Positions 44,345 through 53,113 of a stretch of DNA of 64,000 bases are shown piece after piece. The stretch spans positions 744,001 through 808,000 of the forward strand of contig OY734803.1 in assembly GCA_963457535.1 (NCBI GenBank), written 5' to 3'. Source of the DNA: JAHRAW01 sp028066695. GTDB taxonomy: Bacteria; Pseudomonadota; Gammaproteobacteria; Arenicellales; Poriferihabitantaceae. The translations under genes were made by a program, and so were the position numbers. The number at the start of each line of letters is the position of its first letter. Positions within the stretch are counted from its first letter, which is position 1. The notes beneath the pieces are model-generated. The model did not search any database and was not told the origin of the DNA. It saw only the letters and a list, made by a program, of their open reading frames with translations.

Positions 44345-44913
44345 AACGCGCGCGAATGCTTTTCGCCCTGCTGGCGCCGCTGCTTCTCGCGGCATGCGAG
44401 GCGGTGCTGTTCACCACCGCCGTGGTCACCGCGGTGGATGTTTCCATTGACCGCCGCACACCGGGGCGCTACTTGGACGACAACCGGCTGGAACTGAAAT
44501 TGCGCGGCGTGTTTTCCTCGGACGAGGCGCTGGACGGCGTCAACATCAGCGTCACCGTGCTGAACGGCATCGTGCTTTTGACCGGCGAGACGCACAGCGA
44601 CGCGCAGCGCCGCCGCGCCGAGGAACTCGCGCAGGAGCACCCGGAGGCGCGCAAGGTGGTAAACGAACTGCAACTCTCCGGCGCGACCAACCTGCCGAGC
44701 CGCGTCAACGACGCGTGGATCACCGGCAAGGTAAAAGCGCGCCTTCTTAATGTGCGCAACTTTCCGGACAGCGCGGTCAAGGTGGTGACCGAGCACGGCA
44801 AGGTGTATTTGCTCGGGCTGGTCAGCCGCGAGGAAGGCGGCATCGCCATCGCCGCGACGCGCCGCGTGCGCGGCATCACGCACATCATCACGGTGTTTGA
44901 ATACACCGATTAA
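44341..44913 (+). CDS. dolP: BON-domain outer-membrane lipoprotein DolP
   Basis: A 190-residue lipoprotein (lipobox LLAAC, Cys19) with two BON domains, the first around VTVLNGIVLLTGETHSDAQ and the second around VVTEHGKVYLLGLVSREE. DolP (YraP) maintains outer-membrane integrity and supports BAM function. It is the last gene of the lpoA cluster and is followed by a strong terminator. Confidence 0.93.
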   Translation: MKRARMLFALLAPLLLAACEAVLFTTAVVTAVDVSIDRRTPGRYLDDNRLELKLRGVFSSDEALDGVNISVTVLNGIVLLTGETHSDAQRRRAEELAQEHPEARKVVNELQLSGATNLPSRVNDAWITGKVKARLLNVRNFPDSAVKVVTEHGKVYLLGLVSREEGGIAIAATRRVRGITHIITVFEYTD

Positions 44914-44943
44914 GCGCGCCGTAAAAATCGGCGCGCTTTTTTT
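44912..44943 (+). terminator. Rho-independent terminator after dolP
   Basis: A 9-bp stem AAGCGCGCC/GGCGCGCTT with loop GTAAAAATC and a run of T. It ends 1 bp before the start codon of the following hldE-type gene. Confidence 0.92.
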
Positions 44944-44944
44944 A

Positions 44945-45423
44945 ATGAGCGGCGGAAAAATCTACGACCCGGCGGCCGGCGCGCTGCCGGACTGGCTCGC
45001 CAAGTTGCCGCGCCCGCTGGTTTTCACCAACGGCTGCTTTGACATTTTGCACCGCGGACACGCGCGGTATTTGGAGCAGGCCGCGGAACTCGGCGCGGCG
45101 TTGTTGGTCGGCGTGAACAGCGACGAATCGGCGCGCAAACTGGGCAAGGCGCATGGCGGCCCGTTCAATTCGCTTGAAGACCGCATGGCGATGCTGGCCG
45201 CGCTGGCGGCGGTGGATGCGGTCGCCGCGTTTGCGAGGAGACGCCGCGCGAATTAATTTTGCAGGCGCGGCCGGAGGTGCTGGTGAAAGGCGGCGATTGG
45301 GCCGTGGAAAAAATTGTCGGCGCGGACGAGGTGCGCGCCTGGGGCGGCGAGGTGCATTCGGTGGCGTTTGAGTTTGAGCGCTCCACCACCGGGCTGGTGG
45401 AGCGGATTCGGGGGAAGGGTTAG
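44945..45423 (+). pseudogene. hldE: Frameshifted ADP-heptose synthase nucleotidyltransferase (HldE C-domain/RfaE2)
   Basis: The first part reads FTNGCFDILHRGHARYLEQA, with the HxGH nucleotidyltransferase motif, up to AAVDAVAAF at about 45231. The homology continues in another frame (ELILQARPEVLVKGGDW to the TAG at 45423). Total length is 479 nt, one short of a 159-residue frame, so a single base is missing near 45232-45236 (TTTGCGAGGAG, expected TTTGnCGAGGAG). It is a stand-alone version of the HldE cytidylyl/adenylyltransferase domain. Either the gene is inactivated or the base is a sequencing error. The terminator of dolP ends right before its ATG. Confidence 0.85.
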
Positions 45424-46706
45424 GCGGCTTTGCGGTATGCCTCGGACGGAAAAATTTCGCGCAGGTTTGCAATGACCTCGGCGTCATTCAGGGAAAGTTT
45501 CACCGGAAATGCGGTCAGGGGCAATTCGCTCTCATAGGAATATGAAAGCGAATTTTTGAACTCCGCATTTTCCGGATACAAAAGAAAAAGTTGCGCCACC
45601 TCTTCCGCCTGGTATTTTTTGCCGTAGGCATACAACTGATACAGGTCGGCCTGGCTGATGCCGGCGTGGAGTTTGTTTTTGTCCAGCCGCTTCCATTTGG
45701 TGTCCATGATCCAAACACCCCCGCCGCCGCGCGCGACAATGTCCGGGCGTAGTTGGAATTCGCGTTTTCCGCGGCGGTTTTTTTCCATCAAATAGTGCTT
45801 CTTCTCCTGCGGTTTCACAATCCAATTCGGCGCGGCGCGCGCAACCATGTGCGCGACATAGTCCTCAAAAATATCCTGCATCGGAAACAACAACGCCAGC
45901 GCGGGATTGTTGTCGCGCCAAGTCGCCGGCGCGGCGCGTTTCAAAAACAGTCGCGCCCACGGGAACAGGCGGTTGTATAACGGCATCGTCCGGTCCACGC
46001 GCGCGCGGATTAAATCGGTGTCAATGTCGGTGGAAGGCGGGATGTCCTCAAAGTAAAAAAGCGCGTTGCGAATTTGCGCGCGGTTTTCCTCTTTGCGGCT
46101 GGCGCGCAGCAGCAACTGCAGCGCGGATTTCAGCAGGCGGTTCACCGGGCGGTTCGGCGAGAAAATTTCGTAGCGCACATAAAACCGCTCGCGGTGCACC
46201 AAGTTGTGCCGCAAATGCTGCGCCATCATCAGTTTGCCTTTCAGGTAATGACGGTTCTCCTCCACCTCGCCGTATGCGCAGGCAAGTCCGCGGCGGGTGA
46301 GTTCGCGCATGTCTTTCAAAAACATCGCGATAAACGCCTCAAGGATCGGGAAGTTTTTGATTGCGCGAATGTCGGCGTCGTTAAGATTGCGGCACGGGCC
46401 GTCGCGGTAGTGGCGGAGCATTTTCAGAAAAATCTCGCGCTCCAAGTCGGTGTTTTCCCCGCCGTCCAAATCCACTTTCGGCAGAATTTCTATGGTGGTG
46501 CCGTCGCGGGTTTGGATTACGCCGACATAGTTTTTTGCAACGACCGTGCGCGAGGTGACGCGCATTACCCAGTTGCTTTCCGGGTCCGGGTTGTCCTGAA
46601 CATAGGCGCGGATTTCTTTCAGCGCCTCGGCGCCGATTTTCTTTTTGCCCTCGCCGCCGTGAACGCCGAGGCTTTCGTATTCACGCAGAGTTATCGTCCG
46701 CGACAT
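45420..46706 (-). CDS. mcrC: McrC, nuclease subunit of the McrBC restriction system
   Basis: 428 residues. The N-terminal domain binds the McrB ring. The C-terminal PD-(D/E)xK nuclease is seen as FQLRPDIVARGGG followed by WIMDTKWKRLD. With McrB it cleaves DNA carrying modified cytosines. It starts inside the 3' end of mcrB (26-nt overlap), and its stop overlaps the stop of the broken hldE-type gene, so the cassette sits tightly against that gene. Confidence 0.93.
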   Translation of the reverse strand: MSRTITLREYESLGVHGGEGKKKIGAEALKEIRAYVQDNPDPESNWVMRVTSRTVVAKNYVGVIQTRDGTTIEILPKVDLDGGENTDLEREIFLKMLRHYRDGPCRNLNDADIRAIKNFPILEAFIAMFLKDMRELTRRGLACAYGEVEENRHYLKGKLMMAQHLRHNLVHRERFYVRYEIFSPNRPVNRLLKSALQLLLRASRKEENRAQIRNALFYFEDIPPSTDIDTDLIRARVDRTMPLYNRLFPWARLFLKRAAPATWRDNNPALALLFPMQDIFEDYVAHMVARAAPNWIVKPQEKKHYLMEKNRRGKREFQLRPDIVARGGGGVWIMDTKWKRLDKNKLHAGISQADLYQLYAYGKKYQAEEVAQLFLLYPENAEFKNSLSYSYESELPLTAFPVKLSLNDAEVIANLREIFPSEAYRKAA

Positions 46707-49056
46707 CGGCGTAGATTTTTTGGTAGTTGGCGGGGTCTTTCAACGCCTCTTTCAGCCTGTCTTTGTCGGTGTCCCAGATTTTTCGATCGTCGGCGACGGC
46801 GCCATCGGGCATTTTCGGCGGGTCTTTTTTCGCGAGAAATTTGTTCTGGTTCAGCACCAGATCGATTTTCTCCCAGTCATCGTAGAAGTATTCCTGCAGC
46901 AGCGGCAGGATTTCATGCTCAAAAATCTCGGCAAGAGTTTCGATGTTTTCATTTCCTTTCAGGCGCAGAAAGAACGAGTGGCCGATTTGGTGGTCGCGGT
47001 CGTAAAGCGCTTCAATGCGCTTGTTCATTTCAGCGAGAAGTTTTTGGATTTCAATGCCGCTCACGGTGATACCGGCCAGCAATTCCGGATTCGGCATCAT
47101 TTCGTCAAAACGGAAACGACGCCGCAATGCGGTGTCAAGCAGCGCAATAGAGCGGTCGGCGGTGTTCATCGTGCCGATGATGTAGAGGTTCTTTGGAACG
47201 CCGAAAGTTTCGCCGGAATACGGCAAGATCACTTCGATCGACTCCTCATTGCCGACGCGCTTTGACTCCTCAATCAGCGTGATCAACTCGCCGAAAATGC
47301 GCGAGATGTTGCCGCGATTGATTTCATCGATGACCAGCACATAGTTTTTCAGGCGCGTGACTTCGCGAACAGACGGCGCAGATTCCTTCTCGAAATCTGC
47401 AATGCGATGCAGCATTCCAAGAAGGTACAGGCCCTTCGAGTGCCACCGTCGTGTCGAATTCCGCGTAGTCGGCGGAATATCTTTTGCGCTGGAAATTTCC
47501 CCGCGGCGAAACCTCGGATAATCTCGGCGCAAAAGTTCGAGAGTCAGTGACCGTTGCCATTTTCCATCCCCCAACTCGACGACAAAAGATCGCGGGTCTT
47601 CGCGCGCATCCCGCTTGATTCCCACGACTTTCGCACTACTCTTGCTTACATGGGAATGCTTGTCCCCAAAAAGCAAAAACCCGCCTTCCTCGCCCTCGAC
47701 TCGTTGTGCAACAGCATCGGTGAACTCGTCGATCAGAGCGTCAAAATCCGGTTCGTCTTTGGTTTGCAAACTTGCTTCAAGGTTTTTCCTGGCCTTTTTG
47801 GCGATTTCTTTGAACACACCAACGCCCATTTCAAAGGACACATCACCAGCCTGCTCGCCATCCAAGGCCGGACGAATGCCCTCCACAAATTCCTCGTAGC
47901 CAAAACTTTGGTGGAAAGTGACCAAACTGACCTGGCCGCCATCCCGCAAATCATCAAAGTGCTTTTTGAGATTCTTCCACTCTTGGCGGTTCTCGCGGTA
48001 ATTTTTGTTCTGATTGTAGCGGACAGGGTCGAGAATCTGCACCGCGACAGGGACGGTGTGATAGGTTTTCCCGGTGCCCGGAGGTCCGTAGAAAATTTGG
48101 TTGAGCGGAATGTTCATCATGTGTTTTTGGTTTGAGCCACTCGCAGAGGGATCTCCGCGCTTTTGGGATTTTTTCGACATTTTAGGCTTTTTAGCATTTT
48201 CCCATTGCGATTTTATCTCAGGGTTGTAGAAACTGATTGAACGGCCAAACTCCCGTTCTTTCTCTGCGCGAATAATCCGCAAAGTGTCGTCGATTTCCGT
48301 CCAGGTCATATTCTCAGAGTCACGGTCGCTGAATGCCCAGACAATCCTCATCTTTTGGCCGCTGCTGAACACTGGCTCGTAATAGTCCGGGAAGAGCAAA
48401 TGCATCATTGAATGGCGAAGCGAGATGAGTTCCGCTTTTTTCAGAACTCCCTTCCTGTCTTTGGCATTCTTCGCCCACCACTTTTCACCCCACTGCTTCT
48501 GCCATTTTTCAGGCCACGCATCCCAAAGACGGGAAAACTCTTTTCCGTCGCTGTTTCCGTCCAGCACCCGCGCGCGCGCGGACGGGTCCAAGTGCTTTAT
48601 TTCGCGCACGCACAAAATAAGGCACATCATCTCAAACCAAAGGTTTTTATTAAACGCCATGCCGAGATTTCCAAGTCCGCGCATGGGCGCATCCTGCAAG
48701 CACTCATGCCCCGAAGGCAATTTCGCTCCGGACACATCAGCAAGGGTTTGCAGATTTTCCCTCTTTCTTTCTTGCCCAATGCTTCCGCCGTTCGGCAAAT
48801 ACATCGCCCACAGCACCTCCACCGCCAACTTGTGGTGCGTCGAGGGCAGTTTTTTGACTTGGCATTTCAGCCTGGGAATCAACTGATTGATTCCGTGACA
48901 AGTGTCAAACATCTCCGCAAATTTTTTGTTGTCGAAATACTCCTTTTTCCACAGCGAACCGCCGCCAAACAGCGAGCCATCGCCCACCAGGCACTTTTCG
49001 CGCCAGTGTGCGGCGGCGTCATACACCTCTATCCGTTTTACGCGTTTGCTGGTCAT
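46681..49056 (-). CDS. mcrB: McrB-like AAA+ GTPase of a modification-dependent restriction system
   Basis: 791 residues from the ATG at 49056, preceded by GGGGAAAA. The first 315 residues are not the short E. coli McrB DNA-binding domain; they contain ISLRHSMMHLLFPDYYEPVF, a motif that I recall from other McrB-like N-domains. The AAA+ domain follows: Walker A GPPGTGKT at 324-331, Walker B VLVIDEINRGNISRIFGEL and the sensor GTMNTADRSIALLD. The MNTADRS signature is McrB-specific. It recognises modified DNA and drives McrC cleavage. Confidence 0.92.
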   Translation of the reverse strand: MTSKRVKRIEVYDAAAHWREKCLVGDGSLFGGGSLWKKEYFDNKKFAEMFDTCHGINQLIPRLKCQVKKLPSTHHKLAVEVLWAMYLPNGGSIGQERKRENLQTLADVSGAKLPSGHECLQDAPMRGLGNLGMAFNKNLWFEMMCLILCVREIKHLDPSARARVLDGNSDGKEFSRLWDAWPEKWQKQWGEKWWAKNAKDRKGVLKKAELISLRHSMMHLLFPDYYEPVFSSGQKMRIVWAFSDRDSENMTWTEIDDTLRIIRAEKEREFGRSISFYNPEIKSQWENAKKPKMSKKSQKRGDPSASGSNQKHMMNIPLNQIFYGPPGTGKTYHTVPVAVQILDPVRYNQNKNYRENRQEWKNLKKHFDDLRDGGQVSLVTFHQSFGYEEFVEGIRPALDGEQAGDVSFEMGVGVFKEIAKKARKNLEASLQTKDEPDFDALIDEFTDAVAQRVEGEEGGFLLFGDKHSHVSKSSAKVVGIKRDAREDPRSFVVELGDGKWQRSLTLELLRRDYPRFRRGEISSAKDIPPTTRNSTRRWHSKGLYLLGMLHRIADFEKESAPSVREVTRLKNYVLVIDEINRGNISRIFGELITLIEESKRVGNEESIEVILPYSGETFGVPKNLYIIGTMNTADRSIALLDTALRRRFRFDEMMPNPELLAGITVSGIEIQKLLAEMNKRIEALYDRDHQIGHSFFLRLKGNENIETLAEIFEHEILPLLQEYFYDDWEKIDLVLNQNKFLAKKDPPKMPDGAVADDRKIWDTDKDRLKEALKDPANYQKIYADVADDNSA

Positions 49057-49073
49057 GAATTTTCCCCGGCCGT

Positions 49074-50048
49074 TTAAGCAGGCCCAAAAGCCCCCCCAAA
49101 AAACCGCAGCCAATTCTCCCCCATCACCCCGCGCAAGTCAACCTCGGAGAACCCGGCGTCTTTCAGTCCGGCAATCAAGTTGCCGTAGTCGCCGCAGCCG
49201 GCGAACCATTTCGGCTGCGCGGGCCAGCCGGTGTTGCCGGCGTCGCCTTCGCCGTAGTCTTCGCTTTTGCTCCAGCGGCCGTTGCGCATCCACGCGACCA
49301 CTTCGTCGGGGTGGTTTTGGCACAGGTCGGAGCCGATGCCGATGTGTTCGGCGCCCATCAATTCGGCGGCGCGCGCGGCCATTTCGCAGAAGTCGGACAA
49401 CTTGCAGTCGGGGCCGTCCTTTAAATGAAACGGGTAAAGACTGAGGCCGAGCATGCCGCCGCTCTCGGCGAGGGCGCGCAGCACGCGGTCGGATTTGTTG
49501 CGCAGTGCCGGCGTGAAAGAGGACGGGTTGGCGTGGGTGATCGCAATCGGGCGCGCGGAAATTTCCACCGCCTCCAAAGTGGAGCGCTCGGCGCTGTGCG
49601 ACATGTCCACGACCATGCCGACGCGGTTCATCTCGCGAATCACCTGTTTGCCGAAGCGCGTGATGCCGGAGTCATTCTCCTCGTAGCAGCCGGCCGCGAG
49701 CGGGCTCTGGTTGTTGTAACTCAACTGCATAAAGCGCACGCCGAGCGCGTGAAAAATTTCCACCAGTTGGTAGTCGTCCTCAATCGGCGAGCAGTTTTGA
49801 AAGCCGTAAATGATCGCGGTCTTGCCGGCCTTTGCGGCCGCCTTGACTTCCTCGGCGCTGCCGGCGCGCGCGATTAAATCGCCGAACTCCTCAAACCTGC
49901 GGTTCCACGCGCCGATGTTGCGCAGCGTTTCCACGCAGGTCTCGTGGTAGGCGATGGTCACATGCGCGCAGGCCAGATTGCCGCGGCGCATTTCCTCAAA
50001 CAGCGCGCGGCTCCAGTTGGAATACTGCAGCCCGTCAATGATCAGCAT
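49074..50048 (-). CDS. Peptidase M19-like (renal dipeptidase family) protein
   Basis: A 324-residue TIM-barrel protein with GFQNCSPIEDDYQLVEIFHA, VVDMSHSAERSTLEA, ITHANPSSFTPALRNKSD and HIGIGSDLCQNHP. The N-terminal metal motif H-x-D of true M19 dipeptidases is replaced (IDGLQYSNWSRALF). This matches the variant I recall beside betaine/dimethylglycine catabolism genes in Pseudomonas rather than classical dipeptidases. It overlaps the aldehyde dehydrogenase gene by 7 nt, so both probably act in one catabolic step. The substrate is unknown. Confidence 0.85.
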   Translation of the reverse strand: MLIIDGLQYSNWSRALFEEMRRGNLACAHVTIAYHETCVETLRNIGAWNRRFEEFGDLIARAGSAEEVKAAAKAGKTAIIYGFQNCSPIEDDYQLVEIFHALGVRFMQLSYNNQSPLAAGCYEENDSGITRFGKQVIREMNRVGMVVDMSHSAERSTLEAVEISARPIAITHANPSSFTPALRNKSDRVLRALAESGGMLGLSLYPFHLKDGPDCKLSDFCEMAARAAELMGAEHIGIGSDLCQNHPDEVVAWMRNGRWSKSEDYGEGDAGNTGWPAQPKWFAGCGDYGNLIAGLKDAGFSEVDLRGVMGENWLRFFGGAFGPA

Positions 50049-51505
50049 GCGTTGATGTAGGCGGTTTTCACCTGCGTGTAAAACTCGGCGGCGTAGCGCC
50101 CCTGTTCGCGGCTGCCGAAACTGGAATTTTTGCGGCCGCCGAAAGGCACATGGTAGTCGGTGCCGGAAGTCGGCAGATTGACCATGACGCAGCCGCTCTG
50201 CGCGTGGCGGCGAAAATGCGCGGCGCGCGACAGCGATTGCGTGATGATGCTCGCGGTCAGGCCGAATTCGGTTTCGTTGGCGAGCGCGAGCGCGTGGTCG
50301 TAGTCGCCGGCGGCGATCACGCAGGTCAGCGGCCCGAAAACTTCCTCGCGGTTTACGCGCATGGCGTTGTCGCCGCCGGCAAAAAGCGCCGGGCGCATGT
50401 AATGCCCGGGCGTGGCGAGTTCCAACAGGTCGCCGCCGCACACCAATTCGGCGCCGTCTTTTTTCGCTATCTCCAGATAGTCGCGGTTGCGCTTCAGTTG
50501 ATTCGCGTCCACCGCGGGCCCAATTTGCGTGCCCTCTTCCAGCGCGTGGCCGACCACCAATTTTGCCATCGCGTTTTGCATCGCCTCAATAAATTGGTCG
50601 TGAATGCCGCGCGTCACCACCAGCCGCGAAGACGCGGTGCATTTTTGCCCGGTGCCGAAAAACGAGCCGTTGACCGCGCACGCGACCGCGGTGTTGATGT
50701 CGGCGTCGTCCAAAATCACCAGCGGGTTTTTGCTGCCCATTTCCATCTGCAGTTTGGTCAGGTTTTTTGCCGCGAGTTCGGCGATGCGCCGGCCGGTGGC
50801 GAGCGAGCCGGTGAAAGTCACCGCGTCCACGCGCGGGGAGCCGACCAGCGCCTCGCCGGCCTGCGCGCCGCTGCCGAGAATTAAATTGACCAAACCCGGC
50901 GGCGCGCCCTGTTCGCCGGCCGCGTCCGCAATGATCTGCATCAGCGCGGTCGCGCAGGCCGGCGTCAGGTTCGCCGGCTTCCACACCACCGCGTTGCCAT
51001 AGGCGAGCGCCGGCGCGATCTTCCACGCCGGCAGCGCCATCGGAAAATTCCACGGCGTAACCGCGCCGACCACGCCGACCGGCTCGCGCGTAACCTGCAC
51101 TTCCACGCCGGCGCGCACCGAGTCGCAAATGTCGCCCATCTGCCGCAACACCTCGGCCGCGAAGTAGGTGAAAAATTGCCCGGCGCGTTTGGTCTCGCCG
51201 ATTCCCTCGGCCGCGGTCTTGCCTTCTTCGCGCGCCAACAATTCGCCGAGTTCGGTCGCGCGCGCGTCCAACTCCGCGCCGATGCGCATCAACAGGTTGT
51301 AACGCGTCTCGGGCCCGCTATGCGCCCACTGCGCCTGCGCGCGCGCGGCCGCGTCAATCGCCTCTTCCACCTGGGCCGCATCGGCCTGCGAAAACCGCGC
51401 GAGAATGTCGCGCGTATCCGACGGATTTTCATCGGCGAGCGCGTCGGCGCCGGCCGCGCCGTCGCGCCACGCGCCGCCGATGTGCATGCGTGTTTCAAGT
51501 TTCAT
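50042..51505 (-). CDS. NAD(P)-dependent aldehyde dehydrogenase
   Basis: 487 residues with all catalytic residues of the superfamily: Asn153 (TPWNFP), Glu255 (QMEMGSKNP) and Cys289 (GQKCTASSR), plus the cofactor motif TFTGSLATGRRIAE. EMGSKNP and the overall pattern resemble 2-oxoglutarate-semialdehyde or succinate-semialdehyde dehydrogenases. The substrate cannot be fixed. It is translationally coupled to the M19-like gene and lies 45 bp after an MFS gene on the same strand. Confidence 0.92.
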   Translation of the reverse strand: MKLETRMHIGGAWRDGAAGADALADENPSDTRDILARFSQADAAQVEEAIDAAARAQAQWAHSGPETRYNLLMRIGAELDARATELGELLAREEGKTAAEGIGETKRAGQFFTYFAAEVLRQMGDICDSVRAGVEVQVTREPVGVVGAVTPWNFPMALPAWKIAPALAYGNAVVWKPANLTPACATALMQIIADAAGEQGAPPGLVNLILGSGAQAGEALVGSPRVDAVTFTGSLATGRRIAELAAKNLTKLQMEMGSKNPLVILDDADINTAVACAVNGSFFGTGQKCTASSRLVVTRGIHDQFIEAMQNAMAKLVVGHALEEGTQIGPAVDANQLKRNRDYLEIAKKDGAELVCGGDLLELATPGHYMRPALFAGGDNAMRVNREEVFGPLTCVIAAGDYDHALALANETEFGLTASIITQSLSRAAHFRRHAQSGCVMVNLPTSGTDYHVPFGGRKNSSFGSREQGRYAAEFYTQVKTAYINAC

Positions 51506-51550
51506 GAAGAAAACTCCCCGTTGATTTTCATTTGCATTTGCATGCGCGCA

Positions 51551-52870
51551 CTATAACCGCTTTTCGGTTTTGTGCGCGTCTTCTTCGGCCTGCTCGTCCA
51601 GTTGTTCCAGTTGCTCCACCTCGCCGCTGCTCACCGCCTCCACATACTCCAGCGCGTCGGGCGCGACGGTTTCGGCGACCGGCGTGCCGATTTGTCCGGT
51701 GGCGAGCGCCGGCATTTGGTCTTCCACTTCCACGCCGGCGCGCTTGCTCATTCGGTAGAGCGCGAACAGCAGAATCGCGAGGAACGAGCCGCCGATGCCG
51801 ATGAAATACCAGTTCGCGCCGAGCGCCGCCATTAAAAAAGAGACCACCATCGGGCCGAGGCTCAGCCCGACGCCGCCGGTCAGCACCAAACTCCCGCTCG
51901 CCGCGACGATTTGCTCCGGCTCCAAACGGTCGTTGGCGTAGGCGACGCACATGGAATACATCGGCATGACCATGCCGCCGAGCAATGCGATGACCGCGAG
52001 GAACGGAACGCCGCCGGCCGGAACAAACAGCGCGCACAGGGTCAGCGCCACGGTCGCGGCCGACATGCCGACCATCACCACGCGGCGGTCTATGCGGTCG
52101 GACAGCCAGCCGAGCGGCCACTGCAGCAGCATGCCGCCGAACACGAAGCAGGCCATGAACACCGACAGGCGCTCGGTGCTGAATCCTTTTTCCACCGCAT
52201 ACACCGCGCCGAGCGCGAACACCGTGCCGTGCGCGACTCCGGTCAAAATGTTGGCGATGACCGCGAGCGGCGAGGCGCGGTACAACTCTTTCAGCGAGAG
52301 TTTGCCGGACAATTCAAACGCCGGCGCCGGGCGCGCGGTCAGCAGCATCGGAATGAGTCCGAACGAGACCACCACCGAGACCAGGATGAAAAGGTCCTGC
52401 ATCAGCGGGTCGGCGACATTCAAAAGAAACTGCCCGGCGCCGAGCCCGAGTCCGATGATGACCATGTAGACCGACAGTAACTCGCCGCGCGTTTCGTTGC
52501 TGGCGCGGTCGTTGAGCCAACTTTCGGTGACCACATACAGCCCGGCGTAACAGAAGCCGGTGATGATGCGCATCAGCGTCCACGAGAACGCGTTGATGTA
52601 AAGCCCGTGCAGCAAAATGGAAATGGACGCGGTGGATGCGAGCGCGGCGAACACGCGGATATGCCCGACCCGCCCGACCAGCCGCGGCGAGACCAGCGAG
52701 CCGATCAGCATGCCGATGTAGTAGCCGGACATCATCACACCGGTGACGAATGTCGGAAAGCCTTCCATCGTGGCGCGCAGTCCGAGGAGGCTGATTTGCA
52801 GCCCGTTGCCGAGCATCATGAAACCGATGCCGACCAGTAGGGCCCAGGTGGCGCGGATGTCGTTTAGCAT
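51551..52870 (-). CDS. MFS transporter (YcaD-like)
   Basis: 439 residues with twelve membrane helices and an acidic Glu-rich cytoplasmic tail (EVEQLEQLDEQAEEDAHK). The motifs MRIITGFCYAGLYVVTESWL and GWLSDRIDRRVVMVG match the YcaD-like MFS group. It probably forms an operon with the aldehyde dehydrogenase and M19-like genes, as importer of their substrate. Its leader region is extremely C-rich on the coding strand. Confidence 0.87.
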   Translation of the reverse strand: MLNDIRATWALLVGIGFMMLGNGLQISLLGLRATMEGFPTFVTGVMMSGYYIGMLIGSLVSPRLVGRVGHIRVFAALASTASISILLHGLYINAFSWTLMRIITGFCYAGLYVVTESWLNDRASNETRGELLSVYMVIIGLGLGAGQFLLNVADPLMQDLFILVSVVVSFGLIPMLLTARPAPAFELSGKLSLKELYRASPLAVIANILTGVAHGTVFALGAVYAVEKGFSTERLSVFMACFVFGGMLLQWPLGWLSDRIDRRVVMVGMSAATVALTLCALFVPAGGVPFLAVIALLGGMVMPMYSMCVAYANDRLEPEQIVAASGSLVLTGGVGLSLGPMVVSFLMAALGANWYFIGIGGSFLAILLFALYRMSKRAGVEVEDQMPALATGQIGTPVAETVAPDALEYVEAVSSGEVEQLEQLDEQAEEDAHKTEKRL

Positions 52871-52873
52871 TTT

Positions 52874-52960
52874 TGGGGGCGGGGGTGGAGGGGGTTGTTT
52901 GGGGCGGGGGATTTTACGGGGGGAAAGGGGGGTGGGGGGAGGATTTTTTTGGGGTGGGGG
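52874..52960 (+). other. G-tract cluster, potential G-quadruplex
   Basis: The plus strand carries at least eight runs of four to six G within about 85 bp, separated mostly by short spacers (for example gggggcgggggtggaggggg). It lies directly upstream of the minus-strand MFS gene, so its complement would be a C-rich leader. No gene is seen in 52871-52977. The compositional extreme is clear; quadruplex formation is inferred. Confidence 0.6.
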
Positions 52961-52977
52961 GAAAATTTTTTTGCGGC

Positions 52978-53094
52978 CTAGCCGCCGCCGAGCGGCAAAT
53001 CCTCCGGCCGCCGTAGTATCGCGCGCAGGTCGCGGTGGGCGAACTGGGCGCGGATGTGGGGGTGGGGGATTGGGGTGGATTGGAAAGTGGGCAT
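52978..53094 (-). CDS. 38-codon ORF, possible gene remnant
   Basis: ATG at 53094 to TAG at 52978, product ending AQFAHRDLRAILRRPEDL followed by PLGGG. Codon use is GC-rich like the core genes, unlike the AT-richer gene directly upstream. It may be the 3' end of a core gene truncated when the defence island was inserted. No family was recognised. Confidence 0.25.
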   Translation of the reverse strand: MPTFQSTPIPHPHIRAQFAHRDLRAILRRPEDLPLGGG

Positions 53095-53113
53095 TTTCTG
53101 TGGAATGCTTTCT

